Positions 1 to 7,261 of a stretch of 64,000 nt of DNA are shown in pieces. Position 1 is the first letter of the stretch. Each line of letters opens with the position of its first letter. The notes beneath the pieces were generated by a model, which saw nothing but the letters and a program-made list of their open reading frames with translations, did not search any database and had not been told where the DNA came from. Source of the DNA: Scandinavium sp036495715 (GTDB taxonomy: Bacteria > Pseudomonadota > Gammaproteobacteria > Enterobacterales > Enterobacteriaceae); NCBI GenBank assembly GCA_036495715.1, contig DASXML010000056.1, positions 124,001 through 188,000 on the forward strand. The letters run 5' to 3'. The position numbers were made by a program, and so were the translations under genes.

Positions 1-25
1 GTCAGGACACTGTTAAGGAGTGAGT

Positions 26-418
26 ATGAGCATCAAACGTTACGGCGTGGAAGGCGGGAAAGGCACTGGTGGACAGCACCTGCCGTTCGCGCGAGCAGTG
101 GAAGCAGGCGGTTGGCTGTATGTTTCCGGGCAGACGCCGATGAAAGACGGCGAAGTCGTGGAAGGCGGGATTGTCGATCAGTCGCGGCTGGCGATTCAAA
201 ACTGCGTCGACATCATGACCGAAGCGGGTTACACCCTGGCCGACGTGGTGCATGTCAAAGTGATCCTGACCGATTCACGTTATTTTCAGTCGTTCAATAA
301 AGTGTTCCGCGAATTCTTTGGCGAATATCCACCGGCGCGTATTTGCTGCGTGGCGGATTTAGTGGTCGACTGTAAAGTCGAAGTCGATGTGACCTGTTAT
401 AACGCTTCCAGAATTTAA
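26..418 (+). CDS. RidA family enamine/imine deaminase
   Basis: A 130-aa protein of the RidA/YjgF family. These small homotrimeric cytosolic proteins hydrolyse reactive enamines or imines released by PLP enzymes to 2-oxo acids and ammonia. The C-terminal half has the typical look of the family (PPARICCVADLVVDCKVEVDVTCY), with the Arg that binds the substrate carboxylate in PPARICC. ATG at 26 is chosen over an in-frame GTG at 20 because AAGGAG at 15-20 sits at correct spacing. An upstream gene probably ends at the left edge (an in-frame TAA lies at 14-16), so this is likely an internal operon gene. It precedes a symporter and KDGal catabolic genes, suggesting it clears an enamine formed from an amino-sugar acid; that role is inferred. 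Confidence 0.85.
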   Translation: MSIKRYGVEGGKGTGGQHLPFARAVEAGGWLYVSGQTPMKDGEVVEGGIVDQSRLAIQNCVDIMTEAGYTLADVVHVKVILTDSRYFQSFNKVFREFFGEYPPARICCVADLVVDCKVEVDVTCYNASRI

Positions 419-429
419 TCTGTCATTCA

Positions 430-507
430 GATGGGCGTAATAAATACGCCCATCGTCTTAAAAACGAAATAATAACTATTAAATGCGTGCTGAAACAATA
501 CAGCACG
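430..507 (+). other. Two intercistronic hairpins between ridA and symporter
   Basis: The 135-bp gap between the RidA gene and the symporter contains two perfect stem-loops. The first has 10-bp arms GATGGGCGTA/TACGCCCATC at 430-454 with a 5-nt loop. The second has 7-bp arms CGTGCTG/CAGCACG at 486-507 with an 8-nt loop. Neither is followed by a clear T-run, so they look more like mRNA-processing or partial-termination structures than strong terminators. Confidence 0.5.
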
Positions 508-553
508 ACGGGAACCTTTTACCTTAAAACCCCTCACTGGCAGGATGTGAATA

Positions 554-2041
554 ATGAACAGTCATATCTTTTTAGTCGGCTTTATCCTCTATGCCTTAGC
601 CATGATCTGGCTGGGCTGGTACGTCTCGCGCAATCAAAAAAGCGGCGAAGATTTTCTTCTTGGCGGTCGCTCGCTGCCCATGTTTCTGACCCTCGGATCA
701 ACCGTCGCAACCATGGTCGGCACCGGCTCCAGCATGGGCGCAGTCGGTTTTGGCTACAGCAACGGCTGGGCCGGAATGTTGTATGGCGTAGGTGGCGCGG
801 TCGGTATTTTGCTGGTGGCCTGGTTATTTGCGCCAGTGCGTAAATTCCGCTTTATGACCATGAGCGAAGAACTTTCTTATTATACCGGCGGCAGTCACTT
901 AATTAAGAATATCGTCGGATTAATGATTTTTATTGCGTCAATTGGTTGGCTGGGTGCGCATATTCTCGGTGGGAGTATGTATTTGGCATGGGCGACAGGA
1001 ATTGATATGACGCTTGCCAAAGTGATTATTGCGCTGGCTTTTGCTATCTACGTCATTATCGGTGGTTATTCAGCGGTGGTGTGGACCGATACGATTCAGG
1101 CGTTAATTTTATTCTTCGGCTTTATTTTAATGGCGATCCTGGCGGTTGTGCACGTAGGCGGTTGGGATGCGATTCAACAAGCGATGGATCCGAAAGCGCT
1201 GAGTCTGTTCGCGGTCGATAAAATGGGCGTTCTGCCTGCACTCTCGCTGGCTGTGGTGATCGGCGTTGGCGTGCTGGCAACACCGTCTTACCGTCAGCGT
1301 ATTTACTCCGGGAAAGATGTGTCATCTGTTCGCCGCTCGTTTGTTTATACCGGCGTGCTGTACCTGTTTTTCTCTATCCTGCCTGCGATTATCGGCATGG
1401 CGGCGTTCACCATGAACCCGGATCTGACAAACAGTAACTACGCCTTCCTGTTTGCCACCAGTTTCTTGCCGCCGATCCTCGGGTTGGTTGTGCTGATTGC
1501 TGGATTGTCGGCCACCATGTCATCTGCCAGTTCAGATGCCATCGCCGCCGTGGCGATCATGATGCGCGACCTGTACACCCTTATCACGGGCAGAATGCCG
1601 CCGGAGCATAAGGCGATTACCCTTTCACGTTGGATGCTGGCCGCCGTCATTGGTCTGGCGCTGATTTTTGCCCTGACATCCAACGACATTATCAGCTATA
1701 TCACCAAAATGATTTCGATGCTGATGTCTGGCCTGTTTGTCTGCTCAATGCTGGGCCGCTTCTGGCCACGCTTTAACTGGCAGGGCGCACTGACCGCGCT
1801 GGTCAGCGGGATGGTGGTGTCAGCCGTTATCCTGATGAACGCAGACTGGCTGGCCTTCTGGGGTAATCCGTGTATCCCGTCTGTCGTCGGTAGCCTCCTG
1901 TTTGGCGTGTTGGTTACGGTTATTACGCCTGCCAGTAAGGTAAGTCGTGAAGAAGCACTGGCGATGATCACCCGTGAACGCGAAAGCCAGCCGGATGCAC
2001 CATCGCTGCCAATAGGCAAACCCAAGGCCTCGGAGAGTTAA
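554..2041 (+). CDS. Sodium:solute symporter (SSS family)
   Basis: A 495-aa polytopic inner-membrane protein of the sodium:solute symporter family (PF00474), related in type to PutP/YidK. About 12-13 hydrophobic helices are visible across the length. The Gly/Ser-rich segment GTGSSMGAVGFGYSNG (residues ~56-71) lies in the unwound helix region where family members bind sodium and substrate. Its stop overlaps the start of the KDGal kinase gene by one base (TAATG), so the two are translationally coupled. Its position between a RidA protein and KDGal enzymes implies that it imports the operon's substrate, probably a sugar acid or amino-sugar acid. The precise substrate cannot be read from sequence. 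Confidence 0.85.
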   Translation: MNSHIFLVGFILYALAMIWLGWYVSRNQKSGEDFLLGGRSLPMFLTLGSTVATMVGTGSSMGAVGFGYSNGWAGMLYGVGGAVGILLVAWLFAPVRKFRFMTMSEELSYYTGGSHLIKNIVGLMIFIASIGWLGAHILGGSMYLAWATGIDMTLAKVIIALAFAIYVIIGGYSAVVWTDTIQALILFFGFILMAILAVVHVGGWDAIQQAMDPKALSLFAVDKMGVLPALSLAVVIGVGVLATPSYRQRIYSGKDVSSVRRSFVYTGVLYLFFSILPAIIGMAAFTMNPDLTNSNYAFLFATSFLPPILGLVVLIAGLSATMSSASSDAIAAVAIMMRDLYTLITGRMPPEHKAITLSRWMLAAVIGLALIFALTSNDIISYITKMISMLMSGLFVCSMLGRFWPRFNWQGALTALVSGMVVSAVILMNADWLAFWGNPCIPSVVGSLLFGVLVTVITPASKVSREEALAMITRERESQPDAPSLPIGKPKASES

Positions 2042-2916
2042 TGATGGAGAACTATATTGCCGTTGACTGGGGCTCAACGCATTTACGCGCCTGGCATATC
2101 GAAAATGGGAAATGCATCAATACCCTGAATCTGCCGTGCGGCGTGACGCAAATCGCGGCGGGAGAAGCGCCTGAGATCTTCGCCCGTTATATCGCGCCGT
2201 GGCGCAACGGTTCTGCGCTTGCGGTGGTGATGGCGGGCATGATCGGCAGCGAAGCGGGCTGGCAAGCGGTGAGCTATCTGCCGTGTCCGGTGTCGCTGCA
2301 TGACATCGGCGAGTGTTTGCATGAAGTGGCGGAAAATGTGTGGATTGTGCCGGGTCTGAAGCTGGAGCGTGAGGGTGAATACAACGTCATGCGTGGGGAA
2401 GAAACGCAGCTGCTCGGCGCGATGTCTCTGGCGACGGCCCGTTGTTACGTGATGCCCGGTACTCACAGCAAGTGGGTAAACGTCAAAGAGGGGCAGGTGG
2501 TGCGTTTCGACACCGTCATGACCGGCGAATTACATCATTTATTGTTGAATCATTCGCTGATCGGCAAAGGGCTGCCCACACAGCAACAGGATGACAGCGC
2601 GTTTATCCACGGTCTGGAAAGGGGCCTGAATTCACCGTCGCTGGTGAATCAGCTCTTCGCGACCCGCGCCGCCTGGGTGTTGGGCGCATTGCCGAAAACC
2701 TCAGTGAGTGATGCATTGTCGGGGCTGTTGATTGGCGCGGAAGTGGCGACGCTTAGCCGCCAGTATCAGCCGCAGCAGGTGACGCTGGTGGCGAGTGAAA
2801 CGCTCAGCCCGCGGTATCGCCAGGCGTTTGCTTGTCTGGATATCGACGTCAAGGAATGTGCCGCTGAAGAGGCATTTTTGGCAGGGATCGGGAGGATTAT
2901 TGATGCAAGACGTTAA
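2041..2916 (+). CDS. dgoK: 2-dehydro-3-deoxygalactonokinase (DgoK family)
   Basis: A 291-aa kinase matching the DgoK family in length (E. coli 292 aa). It phosphorylates 2-keto-3-deoxygalactonate at C6 with ATP to give KDPGal in the De Ley-Doudoroff galactonate route. The N-terminal YIAVDWGSTHLRAW is the phosphate-1 motif of the sugar kinase/actin fold, and GTHSKW lies in the middle of the protein. The start overlaps the symporter stop, and a second ATG follows at 2044. The gene overlaps the downstream aldolase by 14 nt. No galactonate dehydratase (DgoD) accompanies it here, so the KDGal source must lie outside the window or come from an amino-sugar acid. Confidence 0.9.
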   Translation: MMENYIAVDWGSTHLRAWHIENGKCINTLNLPCGVTQIAAGEAPEIFARYIAPWRNGSALAVVMAGMIGSEAGWQAVSYLPCPVSLHDIGECLHEVAENVWIVPGLKLEREGEYNVMRGEETQLLGAMSLATARCYVMPGTHSKWVNVKEGQVVRFDTVMTGELHHLLLNHSLIGKGLPTQQQDDSAFIHGLERGLNSPSLVNQLFATRAAWVLGALPKTSVSDALSGLLIGAEVATLSRQYQPQQVTLVASETLSPRYRQAFACLDIDVKECAAEEAFLAGIGRIIDARR

Positions 2917-3508
2917 GTTGGTGGCCATTCTACGCGGGATCACGCCACCGGAAGTCACGGACCATATCAGCGTGTTGATCGAAGAGGGTTTTCGCTATAT
3001 CGAAATTCCGCTTAATTCCCCGGACTGGCAGCAGAGTGTTCCATTGGCAGTGGAGCAGTTTGGCGAGCGGGCAATGATTGGCGCAGGTACGGTGTTGAGT
3101 GCCTCGCAGGTAACCACGCTTACGCAGGCGAAAGCCAGGCTGGTGGTGACGCCGAACACCCGGCCTGCCGTTATCCGCCAGGCAGTGGAGAACGGTATGC
3201 TGGTGTGCGCCGGTTGTGCCACCGCAACCGAGGCATTTAACGCGCTGGATGCTGGCGCACAATGGCTGAAAATCTTCCCGTCATCGGCGTTTGGCCCTGC
3301 GTATATATCGGCGTTGAAAGCGGTCTTACCGCCGGAAGTGCCGGTGTTAGCCGTCGGGGGGATCACGCCGGACAATCTGGCTGACTACTTAGCGGCAGGT
3401 TGTGCAGGCGCGGGTTTAGGCGGTGATCTGTACCGAGCCGGGCAAAGCGTGGAGCAAACGCGTGATCAGGCGCGGCGGTTTATGCGTGCCTGGCACGCTG
3501 CGCATTAA
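2903..3508 (+). CDS. dgoA: 2-dehydro-3-deoxy-6-phosphogalactonate aldolase (DgoA)
   Basis: A 201-aa class I aldolase of the KDPG/KDPGal family that cleaves KDPGal to pyruvate and glyceraldehyde 3-phosphate. Family marks are AILRGITP at the N-terminus, EIPLNSP, IGAGTVL, and the Schiff-base lysine in ALKIFPSSAFGP, as in E. coli DgoA. The start at ATG 2903 follows GGGAGGA at good spacing; longer readings would run through dgoK. It overlaps dgoK by 14 nt, and its stop overlaps the stop of the convergent rpiR-type gene by 4 nt. In E. coli the dgo genes sit elsewhere with dgoR, dgoD and dgoT, so this is a separate catabolic cluster. Confidence 0.9.
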   Translation: MQDVKLVAILRGITPPEVTDHISVLIEEGFRYIEIPLNSPDWQQSVPLAVEQFGERAMIGAGTVLSASQVTTLTQAKARLVVTPNTRPAVIRQAVENGMLVCAGCATATEAFNALDAGAQWLKIFPSSAFGPAYISALKAVLPPEVPVLAVGGITPDNLADYLAAGCAGAGLGGDLYRAGQSVEQTRDQARRFMRAWHAAH

Positions 3509-4368
3509 TCACCGAGCGGCTGACGGTCTGCGCCGCCGCGATGGCTGTCGAGCACCAGTTTAATACGGCGCATCCGGTCTTTGGCCTGCGCCTTGTTCGC
3601 CATCGCCAGTTCGGTGGCGAGCACATCCACCATCGCCAGCATCGCGTAACGCGACGTGCTCGGTTTAAAGATGTAGTCGTTTTCCTGCACCAGCAGCGGC
3701 AGCACCAGATCGGCATGTTCCGCCAGCGGCGTGTTTTCAGGGGTAATAGCAATCACCTTCGCCCCGTATTGCCGGGCAATGGCGGCACTTTCGGTAATTT
3801 CTGGCGTGAATCCGCCCAATGACAGCGCCACGACCACATCCTGTGGCGTTACCGACGAACACATCATTCGCACCAGCAGGCCGTCGTTCTGGCTCACAAC
3901 GGGGAGGCCAAGACGGAACAGACGGTACTGTATTTCCTGCGCGCAAATCGTTGAACCGCCGCCCATACCAATGGCGAGAATTTGCCGGGCGTTGCTCAGC
4001 CAGTCCACCGCCTGATTAAGGGAAGTGGCATTTAGGGCGCGGCGGTTGGTTTCCAGTACGTTGATAATCGATTCATAAATTCCCTGAACGCCTTCCAGAT
4101 CCGGCACATCGAGAATAAAACGCTGCCCAACGGCCATCGACTGCGCCAGTTTCAGCTTTAAATCACGTACATCTTTGCAGCCGAGCGCGCGGGCAAAACG
4201 GGTGACGGAAGCCTGGCTGGTGTTGGTCAATCGCGCGAGTTCGGCAATCGGCAACTCTGCGGCGCTGGCGACATCGTCGAGAATAAACTGGGCGATCCGC
4301 TTTTCGGTGGCGGTCAGCGCCATAAAGCGATCGGTGATGCAGGAAATGATGTCGATGGTCCAGGCCAT
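3505..4368 (-). CDS. MurR/RpiR-family transcriptional regulator
   Basis: A 287-aa regulator with an N-terminal HTH_6 domain (about residues 1-77; TNTSQASVTRFARALGCKDVRDLK is the recognition region) and a C-terminal SIS phosphosugar-binding domain (about 115-260; GMGGGSTICAQEI and LSLGGFTPE). Proteins of this type sense phosphorylated sugar intermediates and control adjacent catabolic genes. Here the likely signal is KDGal or KDPGal. ATG at 4368 is preferred to the GTG at 4380; neither has a good ribosome site. The gene is convergent with dgoA. A perfect 7-3-7 palindrome lies just upstream at 4395-4411 and may be its autoregulatory operator. Confidence 0.85.
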   Translation of the reverse strand: MAWTIDIISCITDRFMALTATEKRIAQFILDDVASAAELPIAELARLTNTSQASVTRFARALGCKDVRDLKLKLAQSMAVGQRFILDVPDLEGVQGIYESIINVLETNRRALNATSLNQAVDWLSNARQILAIGMGGGSTICAQEIQYRLFRLGLPVVSQNDGLLVRMMCSSVTPQDVVVALSLGGFTPEITESAAIARQYGAKVIAITPENTPLAEHADLVLPLLVQENDYIFKPSTSRYAMLAMVDVLATELAMANKAQAKDRMRRIKLVLDSHRGGADRQPLGD

Positions 4369-4394
4369 GGGCAGTATCACAAAATTGTTTGAGA

Positions 4395-4411
4395 ATGGTA
4401 CTTTGTACCAT
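4395..4411. promoter_or_regulatory. Palindrome, candidate RpiR operator
   Basis: A perfect inverted repeat ATGGTAC-TTT-GTACCAT lies 27 bp upstream of the RpiR-family start codon. Its position fits autoregulation. I did not find the same palindrome in the 419-553 gap before the symporter, so control of the operon itself would need a site left of the window. Confidence 0.45.
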
Positions 4412-4510
4412 AAATCGAGCCAGACCGCAGCCAGGCGTGGGCGTAGACGTTCGTTTTCAATCGTGCAACTGAATATGCGGTATTTCTTCGTGATGGCCCT
4501 TCAATTTCTT

Positions 4511-4537
4511 TAAAGTTTTCCCTTTTCAGGCCGAATT
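4511..4537 (+). promoter_or_regulatory. Sigma-28 (FliA) promoter of tsr
   Basis: TAAAGTTT, an 11-bp spacer, then GCCGAATT. This matches the flagellar sigma factor consensus TAAAGTTT-N11-GCCGATAA in the entire -35 element and the first five bases of the -10 element. It lies 31 bp before the tsr start and ties the receptor to the class 3 flagellar regulon. Confidence 0.85.
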
Positions 4538-4568
4538 AACTATCAACTTCCCAATGGAAAGAGAAAAA

Positions 4569-6233
4569 ATGTTAAACCGTATCAAAATTATCACCAGCCT
4601 CGTGCTGGTTTTGGTCTTATTTGGCCTGCTACAACTGACATCCGGCGGCCTGTTCTTTAACGCGCTGAAACACGACAAAGAAAACTTCACCGTTCTGCAA
4701 ACCATCCGCCAGCAGCAATCCACGCTGAACGGCAGCTGGGTGGCGCTTCTGCAAACCCGTAACACGCTGAACCGCGCTGGGATCCGCTACATGATGGATC
4801 AGAACCATATTGGCAGCGGCGCGACGGTTGCCGATCTGATGCAGATCGCCAGCACATCGCTGGATGAAGCGGAAAAACGTTGGGCGGAATATGAGTCTCT
4901 GCCACGCGATCCGCGTCAGAATGAAGCGGCAGTGCTTGAGATCAAACGTAACTACGATATTTACCACGGTGCGCTGGCGGAACTGATCCAGCTGCTGGGG
5001 GCGGGTAAGATCAACGATTTCTTCGATCAGCCGACCCAGGGTTATCAGGACGGTTTTGAGAAAGCCTATGTCAATTATCTGTCGCTTAACGATCATCTGT
5101 ATCAGTTGGCGGTAGAAGACAACAGCAGTTCTTATAACCAGGCGATTTGGGTGCTGATAAGCGTGCTGATCGCGGTACTGGCGGTGATCGTGGTGGTGTG
5201 GATGGGGATCCATAAAACGCTGATCCAGCCGCTGTCGCGCGTTATCGAAAGCATTCGTCATATTGCCGGTGGCGATTTAGTGAAGCCTATCGATGTGCAC
5301 GGTAGCAATGAAATGGGCCAACTTGCTGATTCTCTGCGCCATATGCAGGGCGAGCTGGTGCGTACCGTTGGCGAAGTGCGTAACGGTGCAGACGCGATTT
5401 ACAGCGGCGCGAGTGAGATAGCGATGGGGAATAACGATCTTTCTTCGCGTACCGAGCAGCAGGCCGCCTCGCTGGAAGAAACCGCCGCCAGCATGGAAGA
5501 ACTGACCGCGACGGTGAAACAGAACGCCGAAAACGCCCGTCAGGCGAGCCATCTGGCTCTGAGCGCGTCGGAAACCGCGCAGAAAGGCGGAAAAGTAGTG
5601 GACAACGTGGTGCAGACCATGCGCGACATCACCAGTAGTTCGCAGAAGATTGCCGACATTATTAGTGTTATCGACGGCATTGCCTTCCAGACCAACATTC
5701 TGGCGTTGAACGCAGCGGTTGAAGCGGCGCGTGCGGGTGAGCAGGGCCGTGGTTTTGCGGTTGTTGCGGGTGAAGTGCGTAATCTGGCCCAGCGCAGCGC
5801 CCAGGCAGCACGCGAGATTAAGAGCCTGATTGAAGATTCTGTCAGCCGCGTGGATATCGGTTCTACGCTGGTTGAAAGCGCGGGTGAAACCATGGATGAA
5901 ATCGTCAATGCGGTTACGCGCGTGACGGACATTATGGGGGAAATCGCATCGGCTTCTGATGAGCAAAGTCGTGGTATCGATCAGGTGGGTCTGGCGGTGG
6001 CAGAGATGGACCGTGTGACGCAGCAAAACGCCTCGCTGGTGGAAGAATCTGCTTCTGCGGCGGCAGCGCTGGAAGAGCAGGCGAGTCGTCTGACGCAGGC
6101 GGTGGCTGTGTTTCACATTCAGCACTCACAGCGTTCAGCAAAACGTGAGAGCGCGTCGCTGAAAACAAATTCTCCAGCCCCGACGCTGCGTAAAGCCGCG
6201 ACGGACAGCGGTGAGAACTGGGAAACGTTCTGA
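4569..6233 (+). CDS. tsr: Methyl-accepting chemotaxis protein I, serine receptor Tsr
   Basis: A 554-aa transmembrane chemoreceptor closely matching E. coli Tsr (551 aa). It senses serine (and AI-2) and controls CheA through CheW. TM1 is at about residues 7-30. The periplasmic four-helix domain retains the ligand segment QTRNTLNRAGIRYMMDQN, whose arginines bind serine. TM2 is at about 190-215, followed by HAMP and a long cytoplasmic signalling hairpin with the invariant tip (EQGRGFAVVAGEVRNLAQRS). It ends in NWETF, the CheR/CheB docking pentapeptide of high-abundance receptors. ATG 4569 gives the family N-terminus MLNRIKI; an upstream ATG at 4554 adds five unlikely residues. The region between TM2 and HAMP diverges from E. 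coli. Confidence 0.95.
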   Translation: MLNRIKIITSLVLVLVLFGLLQLTSGGLFFNALKHDKENFTVLQTIRQQQSTLNGSWVALLQTRNTLNRAGIRYMMDQNHIGSGATVADLMQIASTSLDEAEKRWAEYESLPRDPRQNEAAVLEIKRNYDIYHGALAELIQLLGAGKINDFFDQPTQGYQDGFEKAYVNYLSLNDHLYQLAVEDNSSSYNQAIWVLISVLIAVLAVIVVVWMGIHKTLIQPLSRVIESIRHIAGGDLVKPIDVHGSNEMGQLADSLRHMQGELVRTVGEVRNGADAIYSGASEIAMGNNDLSSRTEQQAASLEETAASMEELTATVKQNAENARQASHLALSASETAQKGGKVVDNVVQTMRDITSSSQKIADIISVIDGIAFQTNILALNAAVEAARAGEQGRGFAVVAGEVRNLAQRSAQAAREIKSLIEDSVSRVDIGSTLVESAGETMDEIVNAVTRVTDIMGEIASASDEQSRGIDQVGLAVAEMDRVTQQNASLVEESASAAAALEEQASRLTQAVAVFHIQHSQRSAKRESASLKTNSPAPTLRKAATDSGENWETF

Positions 6234-6235
6234 TG

Positions 6236-6274
6236 CAACAATGCCCGGCGGTGATTGTGCTGCCGGGCAGTTGT
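6236..6274 (+). terminator. REP-like hairpin after tsr
   Basis: Arms TGCCCGGC (6242-6249) and GCCGGGCA (6262-6269) lie directly after the tsr stop codon. The composition is that of REP/PU elements. There is no T-run, so it may stabilise the 3' end rather than terminate. Confidence 0.55.
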
Positions 6275-6566
6275 GAAGATGAATCCTCTGGCGTAGGGGA
6301 ATGTGTTTGCTGAGCTGGATGATAGGGGTTGAGGGTGGGGCAAATATTGCGTCATGTCCTACCTGATATTTTTAAAAGCGCAGTGTCCGCCTGGTGCGCG
6401 AAGCATACGTTCAACTGTTCACTTTATGGCATTCAATTGCATCCTCTTGGACTTGCCAGGAATAATGCAGAAAAAATGAATAAATGATCGAGTGCTTATT
6501 TATTTAACGAGAGGGGGAATCACGCGGCGGAAAAACAGAAGGACGCTGCTGCTGCGCCCTTTCACC
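6275..6566. other. Gene-free spacer between tsr and hcp
   Basis: About 290 bp with no convincing reading frame on either strand. It marks the change from the conserved tsr backbone to the AT-rich accessory island. I see no integrase, direct-repeat border or tRNA fragment in it. Confidence 0.5.
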
Positions 6567-7046
6567 TTAAGCCGTCATACGCTGATTCCAGCTGTCCTTG
6601 TAAAGCACGTTTCCGTCAGTGTACTTCCAGGTGATGCTCTCATAGCGCAGCTCAATATTTTCCGTATGGATGCTGGATACCCCATTAGGCAGCAGGGCCG
6701 GTGTAATACTGCATATCTTCACGTTATCAAGCGTGATGTTAAAATATTCTGATTCAATGCCCGCGTCTAAAATCCGGTACATTTTGATTGTGGCGCTTTT
6801 GAGGGTTCTCCCTTCGCACAAGGCCCGGAATAATAACGGGGTAGTTTGGTCGAATTCCTTTTGCATAATAATGGGGCTATGAACACGTGTTCCTGTCAGT
6901 TTCCCGGAATACGAATCAACCGGAATGCTGACGTTGTGTGTTACGGTTTTCAGCTCAATAGAACCCAGGCGCGAGGGCATCAGGCAGCCGCCAACGATGG
7001 GTGAACCGTTTTCGTCTGTTAACCATAAATGTGCTGGCGTTGACAT
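6567..7046 (-). CDS. hcp: Hcp-family type VI secretion tube protein (TssD)
   Basis: A 159-aa protein of the Hcp1 family (PF05638), the hexameric ring that forms the expelled T6SS tube and carries small effectors in its lumen. Family marks are the N-terminal LTDENGSPIVGG, the conserved THNVSIPVDSYSGKLTGTRVHSPI stretch, EFDQTTPLLFRALCEG and the C-terminal ENIELRYESITWKY. The length is normal for the family, and AAGGAAAT precedes the start. It is the third gene of a minus-strand operon, 18 bp after a small membrane-protein gene. No other T6SS structural gene (tssBC, vgrG, clpV) is in the window, so this is an orphan hcp depending on an apparatus encoded elsewhere. Confidence 0.9.
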   Translation of the reverse strand: MSTPAHLWLTDENGSPIVGGCLMPSRLGSIELKTVTHNVSIPVDSYSGKLTGTRVHSPIIMQKEFDQTTPLLFRALCEGRTLKSATIKMYRILDAGIESEYFNITLDNVKICSITPALLPNGVSSIHTENIELRYESITWKYTDGNVLYKDSWNQRMTA

Positions 7047-7064
7047 GATGATTTCCTTATACGT

Positions 7065-7259
7065 TTATCGGGGTTTGCGTGGGAAAAACCACATTAGAAA
7101 AAAAATGATGATGATAAATATCCCTGTTGACTGAATGGCAAATGATGAAAAATAGGTCACAGCTACCATCCCAAATATTACTATCAAAATAACGGGGGCG
7201 CATGACCAGAAAAAGAAGGATGCTTCATATTTAATCCATTTTTTCAGGAGTTTAAACAT
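7065..7259 (-). CDS. Small two-helix membrane protein, candidate immunity protein
   Basis: A 64-aa basic membrane protein with two hydrophobic segments (about residues 13-37 and 42-60) and a positively charged C-terminal tail (FFPRKPR). I do not recognise a family. Its ATG lies 2 bp after the stop of the 230-aa gene (TAACTATG), so the two are translationally coupled, and hcp follows 18 bp later. A small inner-membrane protein directly after a candidate membrane-active effector is the usual layout of an immunity gene. That function is inferred from context only. Confidence 0.6.
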   Translation of the reverse strand: MFKLLKKWIKYEASFFFWSCAPVILIVIFGMVAVTYFSSFAIQSTGIFIIIIFFLMWFFPRKPR

Positions 7260-7261
7260 AG

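Noticed and set aside
4629..6125. Long minus-strand frames opposite tsr
   Set aside because: His/Arg-rich compositions typical of antisense reading of the conserved receptor gene.
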